Of a stretch of 64,000 nucleotides of DNA, positions 16,958 to 25,359 are shown in pieces. Numbering within the stretch: position 1 is the stretch's first letter; every line of letters begins with the position of its first letter. A model generated the notes under the pieces. It was given only the letters and a program-made list of their open reading frames with translations. It ran no database searches and had not been told where the DNA came from. The DNA comes from JAJTGZ01 sp964403525. Its GTDB lineage: Bacteria; Planctomycetota; Phycisphaerae; Phycisphaerales; UBA1924. The stretch spans positions 108,626 through 172,625 of the forward strand of contig CAYOGE010000004.1 in NCBI GenBank assembly GCA_964403525.1, written 5' to 3'. Position numbers and translations under genes: made by a program.

Positions 16958-19230
16958 AGTCCGAACGGGCGTTCCGCCGCACAGTCTTGTTCACCGCCCT
17001 CGCGGGTCACCTCGCGTACGCCATCGCCGCTGAGAAGCCCGCGCTTGCGCTTGTGGGTGTGCTGGCCATGGTCCTCTCCGGCTGGCTGGTAAATCAGTCG
17101 CTCAAGGGGCACCCACGCCCGCTGCCGCGTGCGCTGCTCAACGGGCTGGTTGTCGCGGCGATCGCCCACCTCACCCTGCAGCTGCTCGGCCGCACGCAGG
17201 AAGTCATTACGAGTCTTACCGACTTTCTGGCGTACGTGATGCTCGTGAAGTCGTTCGATCGGGCCCGCATGCGCGACGAGGCCCAGCTCCTTGGCCTGAG
17301 CCTCTTCGTGGTGATCGGCGCGTTGCTCACCGGCCAGAGCCTTGCGATGGGCCTGGCGCTGCTGGCCTACACGCCTCTGGCGATCACGTCAACCGTGCTG
17401 CTTCAGATGTACCACTCGATCGAGCGTCACAACGACACGCTCCGCGCAGTCGGCCTCGGCGATCAGGTTGCGCTCTTTGGACAGCAGCTTGAGCGCCAGC
17501 GGGCGCCGCGGGCTTCTCTGACGGTCGCGAGCGTGTGCGTCGTCGCTTCGGTCGCCGCCGGCGTGGTCGCCTTTATCATCACGCCGCGCCAACTCGCTCA
17601 GCAACTGGGCATGGCCGCCGCCCCGTTTGTCAAGACTCAGGCGACAGGCTTCACCGATTCGATCACGCTCGGCTCGGCCGGAAACATCTATCAGGACAAC
17701 ACGCCCGTGATGGACGTGCGCGTGATCACCGGCGCGGGAGTTCCCGGTGAACTCAGCCGGAGCGGCGGGCCGATCTACCTCCGCGGCGCCGTGCTCAGCA
17801 ATTACGACAAAGGCACATGGTCGGGCCTCGAGCACCGGAGCACACCGGCCGATCCCCCGCAGTCGCACCCCTCCGATCGACGGCAGAGCGGCAGCCTGAT
17901 CGTGCCGGGCGGGGAGTTGGCCCGGATCCGCACCCGCTACGAGATCATTCAGAGGAACGCCAAGTCCACCGCCGGCGAGAGCCCTCTTTTCGCGCCGCTG
18001 CACCCTGTTGCCGTGTCAACCGATGCCAAGGGACAGATCATCTACCGCGCAGCCGACGGGATGCTGAAGCTCATCCCGGGGCCCGGCGGCCGGCTGGCGT
18101 ACTCGGTCACCAGCGCAAGCGACTACGTCGAGCCCGACGTGGGCGACGCCGAACCGCCGACAAACGCGTTCTCGCCCCGTGTGCAGGCGCTCGCCCGCCG
18201 GATCATCGCCGAGCACAACATCGACCCCGAAAAGTTCAAAGAGAGCCCGACCGAGATACGCCGGGCTGCGCAGGCCGTAAGCGCCTACCTGGCGACTTAT
18301 GCGTACACGCTCGAGATGATCGCCCCCGCGCCCGGGCAAGACCCGATCGAGATGTTCCTCTTCGAAACCAAGAGGGGACACTGCGAGTACTTCTCCGCGG
18401 CGATGGTCGCCCTGCTCTCTTCTTCAGGAATCCCATCGCGAATCGCCACAGGGTTCGCCGCCGCGGAGTACAACAGCGTCAGCGGGTATTACACTGTGCG
18501 CCAGTCGGATGCGCACGCGTGGGTCGAGGTGCGGATGGCGCCCGACCGCTGGGAGACGTTTGACCCGACGCCGGTGGGCGAGCTGCAGTCATCCCGGCGT
18601 GCGTCCGCGGGGCCGATCGGCTGGATCAAGCACCTCTGGGACGCGATCGAGTTCAGCTGGCTCGACAACGTCGTCGCCTACGACAAGGGAATCAAGCTCG
18701 ACGTGATCGGCATTGCGGGTCGCACCGACCCAGGCGCCGCCGCCGTGAAATGGCAGAACCGCCTCGCCGAGGTGCAGGCATGGGTGCGCAAGCACTTGCC
18801 CGAGGGCGTTGTCGCCCGCTCGCTCCTGGTTGGCGCGCTGACGTTTGCGCTGGTGATGGGAGCGTACTGGCTCTTCCAGATCGGCTCGCGGGCCTTTGCC
18901 CCCCTGCGGACGCTCCTCGCACGCCTGTCGCCAAGGCGTGCACGCGCGATCACGCAACAAACGCAGGTGCCCAAAGACGCCTGGTTCTACCGCGAAGCTC
19001 TCGATGAACTCGACGCCGCCGGCCAGGGCAAACCGGCCGAGACTCCGCCGATCACCTTCGCCGACACACTCGAGCCGGTCGCTGCCAACGCCCTGCACCG
19101 TATCGCGCGGCTCTTTTATCGGTCCCGGTTCGGCGGCGAACCACTCTCGCCCGAGTTGCAGGCGATCGGGCGGTCGTCCCTTGCAGACCTCCGCGCGGCG
19201 CTCGCGGCGTCTGCGCGTCCGAGAACCTGA
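16954..19230 (+). CDS. transglutaminase-like membrane protein (TgpA/DUF3488 type)
   Basis: A 758-residue protein starting with GTG, which overlaps the DUF58 stop. An N-terminal block of about six membrane helices (to residue about 215) is followed by an extracytoplasmic part. The transglutaminase-like core contains the Cys in 'RGHCEYFSAAMVALLSSSG', the His in 'QSDAHAWVEVRM' and the Asp in 'WETFDPTP', a complete cysteine-protease-like triad. A further membrane helix sits at about residues 625-645, followed by a C-terminal cytoplasmic tail. The domain plan is that of TgpA-type proteins. It probably acts on peptides or proteins in the periplasm together with the DUF58 partner; the substrate is unknown. 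Confidence 0.88.
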   Translation: MKSERAFRRTVLFTALAGHLAYAIAAEKPALALVGVLAMVLSGWLVNQSLKGHPRPLPRALLNGLVVAAIAHLTLQLLGRTQEVITSLTDFLAYVMLVKSFDRARMRDEAQLLGLSLFVVIGALLTGQSLAMGLALLAYTPLAITSTVLLQMYHSIERHNDTLRAVGLGDQVALFGQQLERQRAPRASLTVASVCVVASVAAGVVAFIITPRQLAQQLGMAAAPFVKTQATGFTDSITLGSAGNIYQDNTPVMDVRVITGAGVPGELSRSGGPIYLRGAVLSNYDKGTWSGLEHRSTPADPPQSHPSDRRQSGSLIVPGGELARIRTRYEIIQRNAKSTAGESPLFAPLHPVAVSTDAKGQIIYRAADGMLKLIPGPGGRLAYSVTSASDYVEPDVGDAEPPTNAFSPRVQALARRIIAEHNIDPEKFKESPTEIRRAAQAVSAYLATYAYTLEMIAPAPGQDPIEMFLFETKRGHCEYFSAAMVALLSSSGIPSRIATGFAAAEYNSVSGYYTVRQSDAHAWVEVRMAPDRWETFDPTPVGELQSSRRASAGPIGWIKHLWDAIEFSWLDNVVAYDKGIKLDVIGIAGRTDPGAAAVKWQNRLAEVQAWVRKHLPEGVVARSLLVGALTFALVMGAYWLFQIGSRAFAPLRTLLARLSPRRARAITQQTQVPKDAWFYREALDELDAAGQGKPAETPPITFADTLEPVAANALHRIARLFYRSRFGGEPLSPELQAIGRSSLADLRAALAASARPRT

Positions 19231-19335
19231 TTACCGACCACATCCGCCGCCTTCCCCCACTCGACAAGCCCTCCTCCGCGGCCGATAGATGCGTTGACCG
19301 GCGTGCCCTCCGCACGCCCGATCAGGACGACCACA

Positions 19336-20232
19336 ATGCCATCATCGAACCGCTCGCGCACCGAGAACTGGAAGCACTGCCTCTCGCAGATCGCCGAGCG
19401 CAACGGCGCGCTTGAGCTCGCCGTCAAGACCGACCACCTGCTCAACCCGGGGGGTGACTTGATCTGGCGCGTACGCCTGCTGCTGATCAACGACAAGGAA
19501 CTTGTCGTCGAGCACCCCGCCGCCGTCGGACGGACCTTCAAGCTCTCCACGGCAACCGAGCTGGTCTGCGGCATGACAATCGGCCAGAACCGCTGGATGT
19601 TCGCTACGCGCGTTGTCGGCGCCCGCACGGTCAAGACCTCGACGGGGCGCGACACGCCGGGCCTGATCCTCGCGCTCCCGTCAAAGGTTGAACGCTGCTC
19701 CCGCCGTGAGTTCTTCCGCGTGCCGACGGCCCAGTTCTCACTCGCCCAGGTCGAGTGCTGGCCACTGCTCGACCCGACCAGCGCGGTCGCCGCAGAAACC
19801 GCCAACCGCCTGATCGTCACCGACCAGTTGAACAAGGCCCCTGGCACGCACCAGGGCGCAGCGGCCCAGCCGGACGCCGCTCCCGGCGGACTTGAACTGC
19901 CAAAGGTCGGCCCCAAGTTCCACGCGAAGCTCCTGAACGTCTCCGGGGGCGGGATCGGCCTCCTCTTTGATCCCCGCAATCAGAGCGCGGTCGATCGGAA
20001 CCCATTTTTGTGGGTGAAGGTCAACCTTCAGCCGGTGATCGGAACCCCGGTCGCGATGACCCTCAAGCGCTGCCACACGCACCTTGACAGCGCTCACAAC
20101 CTCTACGGCGGGTTCTCCTTCGAGTTCAGCTTCCACAACGCCCACCAGCGGTTTGTGGTCGACCTCTTCTCTCGCTACGTCGAGCTGATCGAGACGAGGC
20201 AGCGGGAACTCCGCCAGTCAAAGGCGGCGTGA
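19336..20232 (+). CDS. PilZ-like cyclic-di-GMP-binding protein (YcgR-type plan)
   Basis: A 298-residue soluble protein starting at ATG 19336 with AGGA upstream. An N-terminal beta domain (about 25-120) resembles the YcgR/PilZN part. It is followed by 'CSRREFFRVPT', the RxxxR c-di-GMP-binding motif at the head of PilZ domains, and later 'LLNVSGGGIGLLF', the (D/N)xSxxG motif. Between the two motifs is a long insert (about residues 135-185, Ala/Pro-rich) not usual for the family. It could adjust motility, adhesion or exopolysaccharide output in response to c-di-GMP. It follows the transglutaminase gene by 105 bases and may be a separate unit. Confidence 0.72.
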   Translation: MPSSNRSRTENWKHCLSQIAERNGALELAVKTDHLLNPGGDLIWRVRLLLINDKELVVEHPAAVGRTFKLSTATELVCGMTIGQNRWMFATRVVGARTVKTSTGRDTPGLILALPSKVERCSRREFFRVPTAQFSLAQVECWPLLDPTSAVAAETANRLIVTDQLNKAPGTHQGAAAQPDAAPGGLELPKVGPKFHAKLLNVSGGGIGLLFDPRNQSAVDRNPFLWVKVNLQPVIGTPVAMTLKRCHTHLDSAHNLYGGFSFEFSFHNAHQRFVVDLFSRYVELIETRQRELRQSKAA

Positions 20233-20288
20233 GTGCGCAGAGCACCGTGAAGCACAGCGGGTGATCCTCGTCACCTATCCTTGCTGCG

Positions 20289-20678
20289 ATGGCCACCAAC
20301 CCTCCCGGCTTCCGGCTCGCGTTCGACGTCACCAACCTCGATAAAACGTGCGAGTTCTACAGGTCCCTCGGCGGGTTCGAGGTCGCCTCGACCACGCGCA
20401 AGGGCGAGATCTTTGAGACACGCGAACTGGTCAGCCCCGGCTATCCCGGCGTGACCTTGATCGCCCGGCTGTCCTTCGGCAAACGAGCCGTCGGCACTTC
20501 GCCCGGCAGCATCACATCCGTCGGGCTGCCGGTTTCAAGCCTGCCAGACGCCATTCGCCGCCTGTCGGGCAAGGCAAAGTGGGCCTGCCCGAACCCGGAG
20601 GCGAACCCCGATGAGCCACGCCAGAGCGTGAGCCTGATGGACCCGGACGCGTACCTGATTGAGCTCTACAAGGCCTGA
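20289..20678 (+). CDS. VOC (glyoxalase/dioxygenase-fold) protein
   Basis: A 129-residue protein of the vicinal-oxygen-chelate superfamily. 'FRLAFDVTNLDKTCEFYRSLGGFEV' gives the first beta-alpha-beta unit (motif D....FY..LGG), and 'DPDAYLIELYK' gives the C-terminal strand with the metal-binding Glu. Its single-domain size suggests it works as a dimer. Members include glyoxalases, bleomycin-resistance and ring-cleaving proteins, and the substrate cannot be told. It lies 56 bases after the PilZ-like gene on the same strand. Confidence 0.8.
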   Translation: MATNPPGFRLAFDVTNLDKTCEFYRSLGGFEVASTTRKGEIFETRELVSPGYPGVTLIARLSFGKRAVGTSPGSITSVGLPVSSLPDAIRRLSGKAKWACPNPEANPDEPRQSVSLMDPDAYLIELYKA

Positions 20679-20710
20679 GCATCCGGCAGCCCCTCCCACC
20701 GGCACGCGAC

Positions 20711-20739
20711 TTGCAACTTGTGGATGAATAGGTGATAAT
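20711..20739 (+). promoter_or_regulatory. sigma-70-type promoter upstream of rny
   Basis: TTGCAA (20711-20716), 17-base spacer, GATAAT (20734-20739). Both boxes and spacing are close to consensus. The predicted start near 20746 is about 340 bases before the rny start codon, giving an unusually long leader or a separate small RNA. Confidence 0.65.
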
Positions 20740-20745
20740 GCTCTG

Positions 20746-21060
20746 CCGGCCAGTTGGCCGGAGATTTGCGATCCGTCCGGTCGGCGATCGGCGGTCGTTT
20801 CAGAGTCTTGGCGGTGGGCCGTTGGCCTCTACCGACCAGGACCCGGCCAGGTGGCCGGATAGATCAGGCACACTTCCAGTCCCTCGGTTCCCAGGCATCC
20901 CGTGAACGCGCGCACACCCAATCCTCTGCTCCAGACCGCTGGCCCACCTGTTTCAGGAGGGCACGGGCCGCTGCGCCACGTTCATTCCACTGGTGTGCGT
21001 CACTGATCTGAAACGGTCCGTCCGTCGCTCGCACCGGGCTTCACCACCCGCGCTATCGCT
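20746..21060 (+). ncRNA. candidate structured RNA or 5' leader of rny
   Basis: A non-coding stretch between the promoter and rny with nested pairing. There are two near-identical hairpins CCGGCCA/TGGCCGG (20746-20761 and 20843-20858). A 9-bp long-range stem CGTTTCAGA (20796-20804) pairs with TCTGAAACG (21007-21015), and inside it an 8-bp stem GGTGGGCC (20813-20820) pairs with GGCCCACC (20941-20948). No reading frame here looks like a protein. No known RNA family (RNase P, SRP, tmRNA) motif was recognised; a 6S-like rod or an autoregulatory rny leader are possibilities. Confidence 0.4.
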
Positions 21061-21083
21061 CGCGCGGGTCGAAAGGACCGGCA

Positions 21084-22670
21084 GTGACCACACTCGCAGA
21101 ACTCACTTGGAACACCGAGAGCGTGCTGATCGGCGCCCTCGCTTCGTTCGTCGTCGGCATGCCCTTCGCCCTTTGGCTGCTGAAGACGCTCGGCAACACG
21201 ACCATCACAAAGGCCAAGGCCGACGCCGACAAGCTCCGCGCTTCCGCCGAGGCCGACGCCAAGGCCGTCGTCTCCCGGGCCGAGCTCGAGGCCGAAAAGG
21301 CCATCCTGCAGCGGAAGGAAAAGTACGAGGCCGAGACCAGCGCCAAGCGTGACGAGATGCGCGAGACCGAGCGCCGCCTCGCCAAGCGTGAAGACCTCGT
21401 CGACCGCAAGCTCGAATCATTGACAGTCAAAGAAGAAAGCGTCGCCCTCGCCGAGAAGGCCCTGCTCGCCAAGACGGCCGCCGTTGACGCACGACAGGCC
21501 GAGCTCGACGCGACCCTCGCCGAGCAGCGGGACAAGCTGCTGCAACTCACCGGCCTCTCTATCGAGCAGGCACGCGCCATGCTGCTCGAACGCGTCGAGC
21601 ACGAGGCCAGGGCCGAGGCCGCCAAGATCACCCGCAAGACCATCGAAGAGGCGGAGGGGCACGCGAAGGAGAAGGCCCGCGAGATCACCCTCATGGCCGT
21701 CCAGCGATTCGCCGCCGAGCATACCGCCGAGAGCACCGTCCGGGCCGTCCCTATCCCCAGCGACGACATGAAGGGACGCATCATCGGGCGCGAAGGACGA
21801 AACATCCGCGCCATCGAGAAGGCCACGGGCGTTGACATCATCGTTGACGACACCCCCGGCGTGATCGTCGTCTCATGCTTCGACAAGGTCCGTCAGGCGA
21901 TCGCCGTCGAGTCGCTCCAGCGCCTGATCGCCGACGGCCGCATGCACCCCTCCCGCATCGAAGAGGTCGTCGAGAAGGTCAAGAGTGAGATGGAGGAACG
22001 CATCCAGAAGTATGGGCGCGACGCGGCCCAGGAGGTCAACCTCCGGGGGCTCCACCCGAAGATCCTCGAAGCGATGGGCAAGCTCCACTTCCGCACAAGC
22101 TACGGCCAGAACGTGCTCCGCCACTCCATCGAGGTCGCGTTCCTGTGCCAGATCATCGCCGACCAGCTCGGCTTCGACGGCACACTCGCCCGGCGCTGCG
22201 GCTTCCTGCACGACATCGGCAAGGCGATGGACCACGAGATCGAAGGAACCCACCCGCAGATCGGCTACGACTTCGCCAAGCAGTACGGCGAGAAAGACCC
22301 CGTCCTCAACGCCATCGCCGGACACCACGGCGATGTGCCGAGCACGTCGTTCTACACGCCGGTCGTCATGGCGGCCGACGCGGTCTCCTCCTCCCGCCCT
22401 GGCGCACGCCGCGAGAGCATGGAGAAGTACATCCAGCGCCTCGAGCAGCTCCAGGACATCGCGATGGGACAGACCGGCGTGGTCGAGGCGCACGCCATCC
22501 AGGCCGGCCGCGAGGTCCGCGTGATGATCGACGCAAAGAAGGTGTCCGACGACCAGGCCTACTCGATCGCGCAGGCAATCGCCAAGCGCGTGAGCGAAGA
22601 GATGACCTTCCCCGGCGAGATCAAGGTCACCGTCCTCCGCGAAACCCGCGCCATCGAGATCGCTCGCTGA
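21084..22670 (+). CDS. rny: ribonuclease Y
   Basis: A 528-residue endoribonuclease that initiates mRNA turnover at the membrane. An N-terminal membrane helix (about residues 9-29) is followed by a long charged coiled coil (about 40-200). A KH RNA-binding domain follows ('GRIIGREGRNIRAIEKATG'), then an HD domain with 'LRHSIEVAFLC' and the metal-binding 'GFLHDIGKAMDHE', plus 'IAGHHGD'. The length is typical. The GTG start has AAAGGA seven bases upstream. The gene sits alone behind a long leader, and a dispersed repeat follows the stop by two bases. Confidence 0.95.
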   Translation: MTTLAELTWNTESVLIGALASFVVGMPFALWLLKTLGNTTITKAKADADKLRASAEADAKAVVSRAELEAEKAILQRKEKYEAETSAKRDEMRETERRLAKREDLVDRKLESLTVKEESVALAEKALLAKTAAVDARQAELDATLAEQRDKLLQLTGLSIEQARAMLLERVEHEARAEAAKITRKTIEEAEGHAKEKAREITLMAVQRFAAEHTAESTVRAVPIPSDDMKGRIIGREGRNIRAIEKATGVDIIVDDTPGVIVVSCFDKVRQAIAVESLQRLIADGRMHPSRIEEVVEKVKSEMEERIQKYGRDAAQEVNLRGLHPKILEAMGKLHFRTSYGQNVLRHSIEVAFLCQIIADQLGFDGTLARRCGFLHDIGKAMDHEIEGTHPQIGYDFAKQYGEKDPVLNAIAGHHGDVPSTSFYTPVVMAADAVSSSRPGARRESMEKYIQRLEQLQDIAMGQTGVVEAHAIQAGREVRVMIDAKKVSDDQAYSIAQAIAKRVSEEMTFPGEIKVTVLRETRAIEIAR

Positions 22671-22672
22671 GC

Positions 22673-22730
22673 CCTTCTCCCCGCTCGGCGGGGAGAAGGT
22701 GCCGCCGCCCTTGCGGCGGCGGATGAGGGG
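22673..22730 (+). repeat. dispersed two-hairpin intergenic repeat, copy 2
   Basis: CCTTCTCCCCGC-TCG-GCGGGGAGAAGG (12-bp perfect hairpin), GTGCC-like joint, GCCGCCGC-loop-GCGGCGGC (8-bp hairpin), then GGATGAGGGG. It shares outer sequence and plan with 6812-6868 (opposite orientation). It begins two bases after the rny stop and may protect or end that transcript. Confidence 0.75.
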
Positions 22731-22747
22731 TTCCGCGGTTCCACCCC

Positions 22748-23686
22748 TCACTTTCCCCTCTGCCCCCAGCCCCACCCAAGCGCCCGGTCCATCGGCACAA
22801 CCTTCGCCACACTCAGAAGCTCTCGGGCCAACCGCTCCATCTCACGCCGCTGCATGCGCACCCGCGTCTCTCTGGCCACCCGTTCCACATCTCCCCGCGT
22901 CATCGCGTCCCGACGCGGCAGCCGCTCCTGCACCAGCGCAATCACAAAGCCCTCGCCCGTCGCCACCACCGGCGTCACGTGACCAACCGCCGTCCGCGCG
23001 ACGGCGTCGCGCAGCCCCGCCGCCACACGCGTATCCAGCGCCCCAACCTCCCCCACCAGCCCGCCGCGCGCAGCCGATTCATCCAGCGAGACCTCCGCCG
23101 CCACGGCCGCGAAGTGCATCGCCTCGACAACCCCGTTGCCGCCTCCCGTCACCCGCTGCCGCGCCGCCGCCGCCTCCACTTCGTTCATCGACGAGATGAT
23201 CCGCACCACCGACCGCTCTCCCTCCCACAGCCTCACCGCTACCTCCACCTCCGCCTTCATCGCCGCCTCGTCAACGCTCGAGAGCGCCCGCAACATCGCC
23301 GACCGCCTCAGCGCGCCTGCGAACCGCGCCTCACCCAGTTTGCGCGACGCCCGGATCGTCCCTAGCAACTCCTCCGCACGGTCGGGCGAGGCATCGAGCG
23401 ACTCGATCAGCAGCGCCCGCTCCGCCGCCACCTGCTCTGCCTCCACCACCACACCCCGCTCAGCGCACCGCCGCGCCAGCAACTCATCCAGTATCACCTC
23501 TTCCAACACCTCACCCCCCGCAAGCTCCGCAAGCCCCGGCTTCAGTCGCTCCCAACTCACCGGCCGCCCGTCAACCAGCGCCGCCGGGCGCTCATCACCG
23601 CGCGCTCTTTGACCCTCGTAGCCGCCGCCACACCCTGCCCCCAAACCCGCAACCAGCCCCATCACCACCGTCAGTGTCCGTTTCAT
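22748..23686 (-). CDS. lipoprotein with parvulin-like (PpiC/SurA) domain
   Basis: A 312-residue protein starting at 'MKRTLTVVMG' (ATG 23686). The signal peptide ends in lipobox 'GLGAGC' (Cys about 19). The N-terminal half is helical and resembles SurA-N chaperone segments. The C-terminal half ('AEVSLDESAARGGLVGEVG', 'TPVVATGEGFVIALVQERL') follows the strand order of parvulin peptidyl-prolyl isomerases ('S.d..a..GGdLG', 'v...GyhIi.l.er'). It would help secreted proteins fold in the periplasm. Arg and Glu content is high. Domain similarity is weak, so the isomerase activity is uncertain. It is divergent from the trp operon. Confidence 0.6.
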   Translation of the reverse strand: MKRTLTVVMGLVAGLGAGCGGGYEGQRARGDERPAALVDGRPVSWERLKPGLAELAGGEVLEEVILDELLARRCAERGVVVEAEQVAAERALLIESLDASPDRAEELLGTIRASRKLGEARFAGALRRSAMLRALSSVDEAAMKAEVEVAVRLWEGERSVVRIISSMNEVEAAAARQRVTGGGNGVVEAMHFAAVAAEVSLDESAARGGLVGEVGALDTRVAAGLRDAVARTAVGHVTPVVATGEGFVIALVQERLPRRDAMTRGDVERVARETRVRMQRREMERLARELLSVAKVVPMDRALGWGWGQRGK

Positions 23687-23745
23687 CCCCCAGCCTATCG
23701 CCCCACTTCCCGGACCCGCCACCAGACAATTGTCACCCACCACCC

Positions 23746-23774
23746 TTGACACAGCCCCCGTCCGATGGCATGCT
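23746..23774 (+). promoter_or_regulatory. trp operon promoter
   Basis: TTGACA (23746-23751, perfect -35), 17-base spacer, CATGCT (23769-23774, weaker -10). The predicted start, about 23781-23783, falls at or just before the leader-peptide ATG, suggesting a leaderless message. Confidence 0.6.
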
Positions 23775-23782
23775 TCTCCGCG

Positions 23783-23866
23783 ATGACCACCCGACCCGCC
23801 ACCACCAGCACCGCCCGCGCCTCATGGCGTTGGTGGCCGCACGGAAAAACGGTGGCCCGGGCGTAA
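23783..23866 (+). CDS. trpL: trp operon leader peptide
   Basis: A 27-residue reading frame, ATG at 23783, TAA at 23864-23866. Codons 15, 17 and 18 are TGG, reading 'SWRWWPHGK', a Trp cluster expected by chance only rarely. It lies directly upstream of an attenuator hairpin and trpE. No Shine-Dalgarno is present, which fits leaderless translation from the predicted transcription start. An in-frame ATG at 23765 is upstream of the expected start and is probably not in the RNA. Confidence 0.8.
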   Translation: MTTRPATTSTARASWRWWPHGKTVARA

Positions 23867-23927
23867 ACCGCTCATTCTTCGTGACGTTCCACGCGGGCCA
23901 CCGATTTCCGGTGGCCTTCTTCGTTTT
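23850..23927 (+). promoter_or_regulatory. trp transcription attenuator
   Basis: Three segments. A is CGGTGGCCCG (23850-23859), B is CGGGCCACCG (23894-23903) and C is CGGTGGCC (23909-23916). B pairs with C (8 bp, 5-base loop) and is followed by TTCTTCGTTTT, giving a terminator. A pairs perfectly with B over 10 bp, giving an antiterminator. A lies in the last codons of the leader peptide. A ribosome stalled at the Trp codons leaves A free, so transcription reads through; a ribosome at the stop codon covers A, so transcription ends. Confidence 0.85.
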
Positions 23928-23976
23928 GACTTGCCGATCAACCCCCTTCAACCTCGCCCGCCGAAGCAGCAACCAC

Positions 23977-25359
23977 GTGAAACCACCCTTCGACATCCCG
24001 GCCGATCTCGACACGCCGGTCTCGGCGTTCAAGAAACTCGCCGCCTTCAAGCCCGTCTTCCTGCTCGAGTCTGTCGAAGGGGGCGAGCGCCTCGCCCGCT
24101 ACTCGTTCATCGGCCTCGGCCAGGCCGCGACCGTGCGGCTGCAGGCCGACACGCTCACGATCAACGGCGAGCCGGCTCCCGGAGCGCTCGACGCGGGCAC
24201 GCTGCTCGACCGCCTGCGCGAAGCGCTCAACGCTTCGCCCCGCCTCATGCCCGAGATCCCCGGCCTGCCGCTCGACGGGGGGCTCGTCGGCCTCATGGGC
24301 TACGACTTCGTCCGCCGCATCGAGCGACTCCCCTCCGCGGCCCCGCACGCCGCCGAGCCCGAAGTCGCCCTCGTCGCCCCGCGCTCGATGCTCGTGTTCG
24401 ACCATCTCACGCGGAGAGTCGCGTTCCTTCACAGCGGCCCGGAGTGGGAACGCCAGTCGCTGCGGCGCGAGATCGTCCAGGCGCTGCGCGCCGGCCTAGG
24501 CCCACCACCAGCACGCACAGGTCACGCGCCGCCGGAGGTCAGCCTCACCGAAGACACCTTCCTCGCAGCCGTCGCAAAGGCCAAAGAGCACATCTCCGCC
24601 GGCGACGTCTTCCAACTCGTTCTTTCTGTCCGGTTCACCGGCTCATGCCGCACCGACCCCTTCGAGGTCTACCGGGCGCTGCGCCTGCTCAACCCTTCGC
24701 CCTACATGTACTACTTCGATTTCGGCGATGCACAGCTGGTCGGCTCTTCGCCCGAGGCGCTGGTCAAGCTCAACAGCGGCGTCGCCACACTCCGACCAAT
24801 CGCCGGCACACGACCCCGCGGCAGCGACGACGCAACGGACAAAGCCCTCGAAGCCGAGCTGCTCGCCGACCCCAAAGAGTCCGCCGAGCACGTCATGCTC
24901 GTCGACCTGGCCCGCAACGACCTCGGCCGTGTGGCCGCGCCGGGCTCGGTCGTTGTCGATCCCTATCGGGCGATTGAGCGCTACAGCCACGTCATGCACA
25001 TCGTCAGCGGAGTAACCGGGAAACTGGCCCCGGGAAAGGACGCGTTCGACCTCTTCTCAGCCGCCTTCCCCGCCGGCACGCTCACGGGTGCCCCCAAGGT
25101 CCGGGCCATGCAGATCATCGACAACCTCGAGCCCGTCCGCCGCGGCTTCTACGGCGGCACGGTCGGATACTTCTCCAAGAGCGGGAACATGGATATGGCG
25201 ATCGCCATCCGCACGCTTTGCTTCCAGAACGGCCAGTACGCCTACCAGGCAGGCGCCGGCATCGTTGCCGACAGCGACCCGAACGCAGAATACCGTGAGG
25301 TCCGCGCCAAGGTTGGCGCGGCCGAAGCCGCACTCAGTCTTGCAGAAGATGGACTCTGA
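23977..25359 (+). CDS. trpE: anthranilate synthase component I
   Basis: A 460-residue enzyme that makes anthranilate from chorismate, first step of Trp synthesis, with the TrpG glutaminase. 'VFLLESVEGGERLARYSFIG' carries the LLES feedback-inhibition site for Trp near residue 25. The catalytic chorismate domain has 'GDVFQLVLS', 'GSSPEALVKL', 'RPIAGTRPRG', 'LLADPKESAEHVMLVDLARND' (key residues E, H, D) and 'GAPKVRAMQII'. The start is GTG at 23977 ('MKPPFDIPAD'); upstream frame is attenuator sequence. The stop overlaps the trpG start by one base (TGATG). Confidence 0.96.
   Translation: MKPPFDIPADLDTPVSAFKKLAAFKPVFLLESVEGGERLARYSFIGLGQAATVRLQADTLTINGEPAPGALDAGTLLDRLREALNASPRLMPEIPGLPLDGGLVGLMGYDFVRRIERLPSAAPHAAEPEVALVAPRSMLVFDHLTRRVAFLHSGPEWERQSLRREIVQALRAGLGPPPARTGHAPPEVSLTEDTFLAAVAKAKEHISAGDVFQLVLSVRFTGSCRTDPFEVYRALRLLNPSPYMYYFDFGDAQLVGSSPEALVKLNSGVATLRPIAGTRPRGSDDATDKALEAELLADPKESAEHVMLVDLARNDLGRVAAPGSVVVDPYRAIERYSHVMHIVSGVTGKLAPGKDAFDLFSAAFPAGTLTGAPKVRAMQIIDNLEPVRRGFYGGTVGYFSKSGNMDMAIAIRTLCFQNGQYAYQAGAGIVADSDPNAEYREVRAKVGAAEAALSLAEDGL

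Noticed and set aside
20746..21060. RNase P, SRP or tmRNA gene
   Set aside because: None of the conserved sequence blocks of these RNAs was found; only pairing was seen, so it is reported as an unassigned structured RNA.
23765..23866. Longer trp leader peptide starting at ATG 23765
   Set aside because: That ATG lies between the -35 and -10 boxes, upstream of the predicted transcription start, so it should not be in the RNA.
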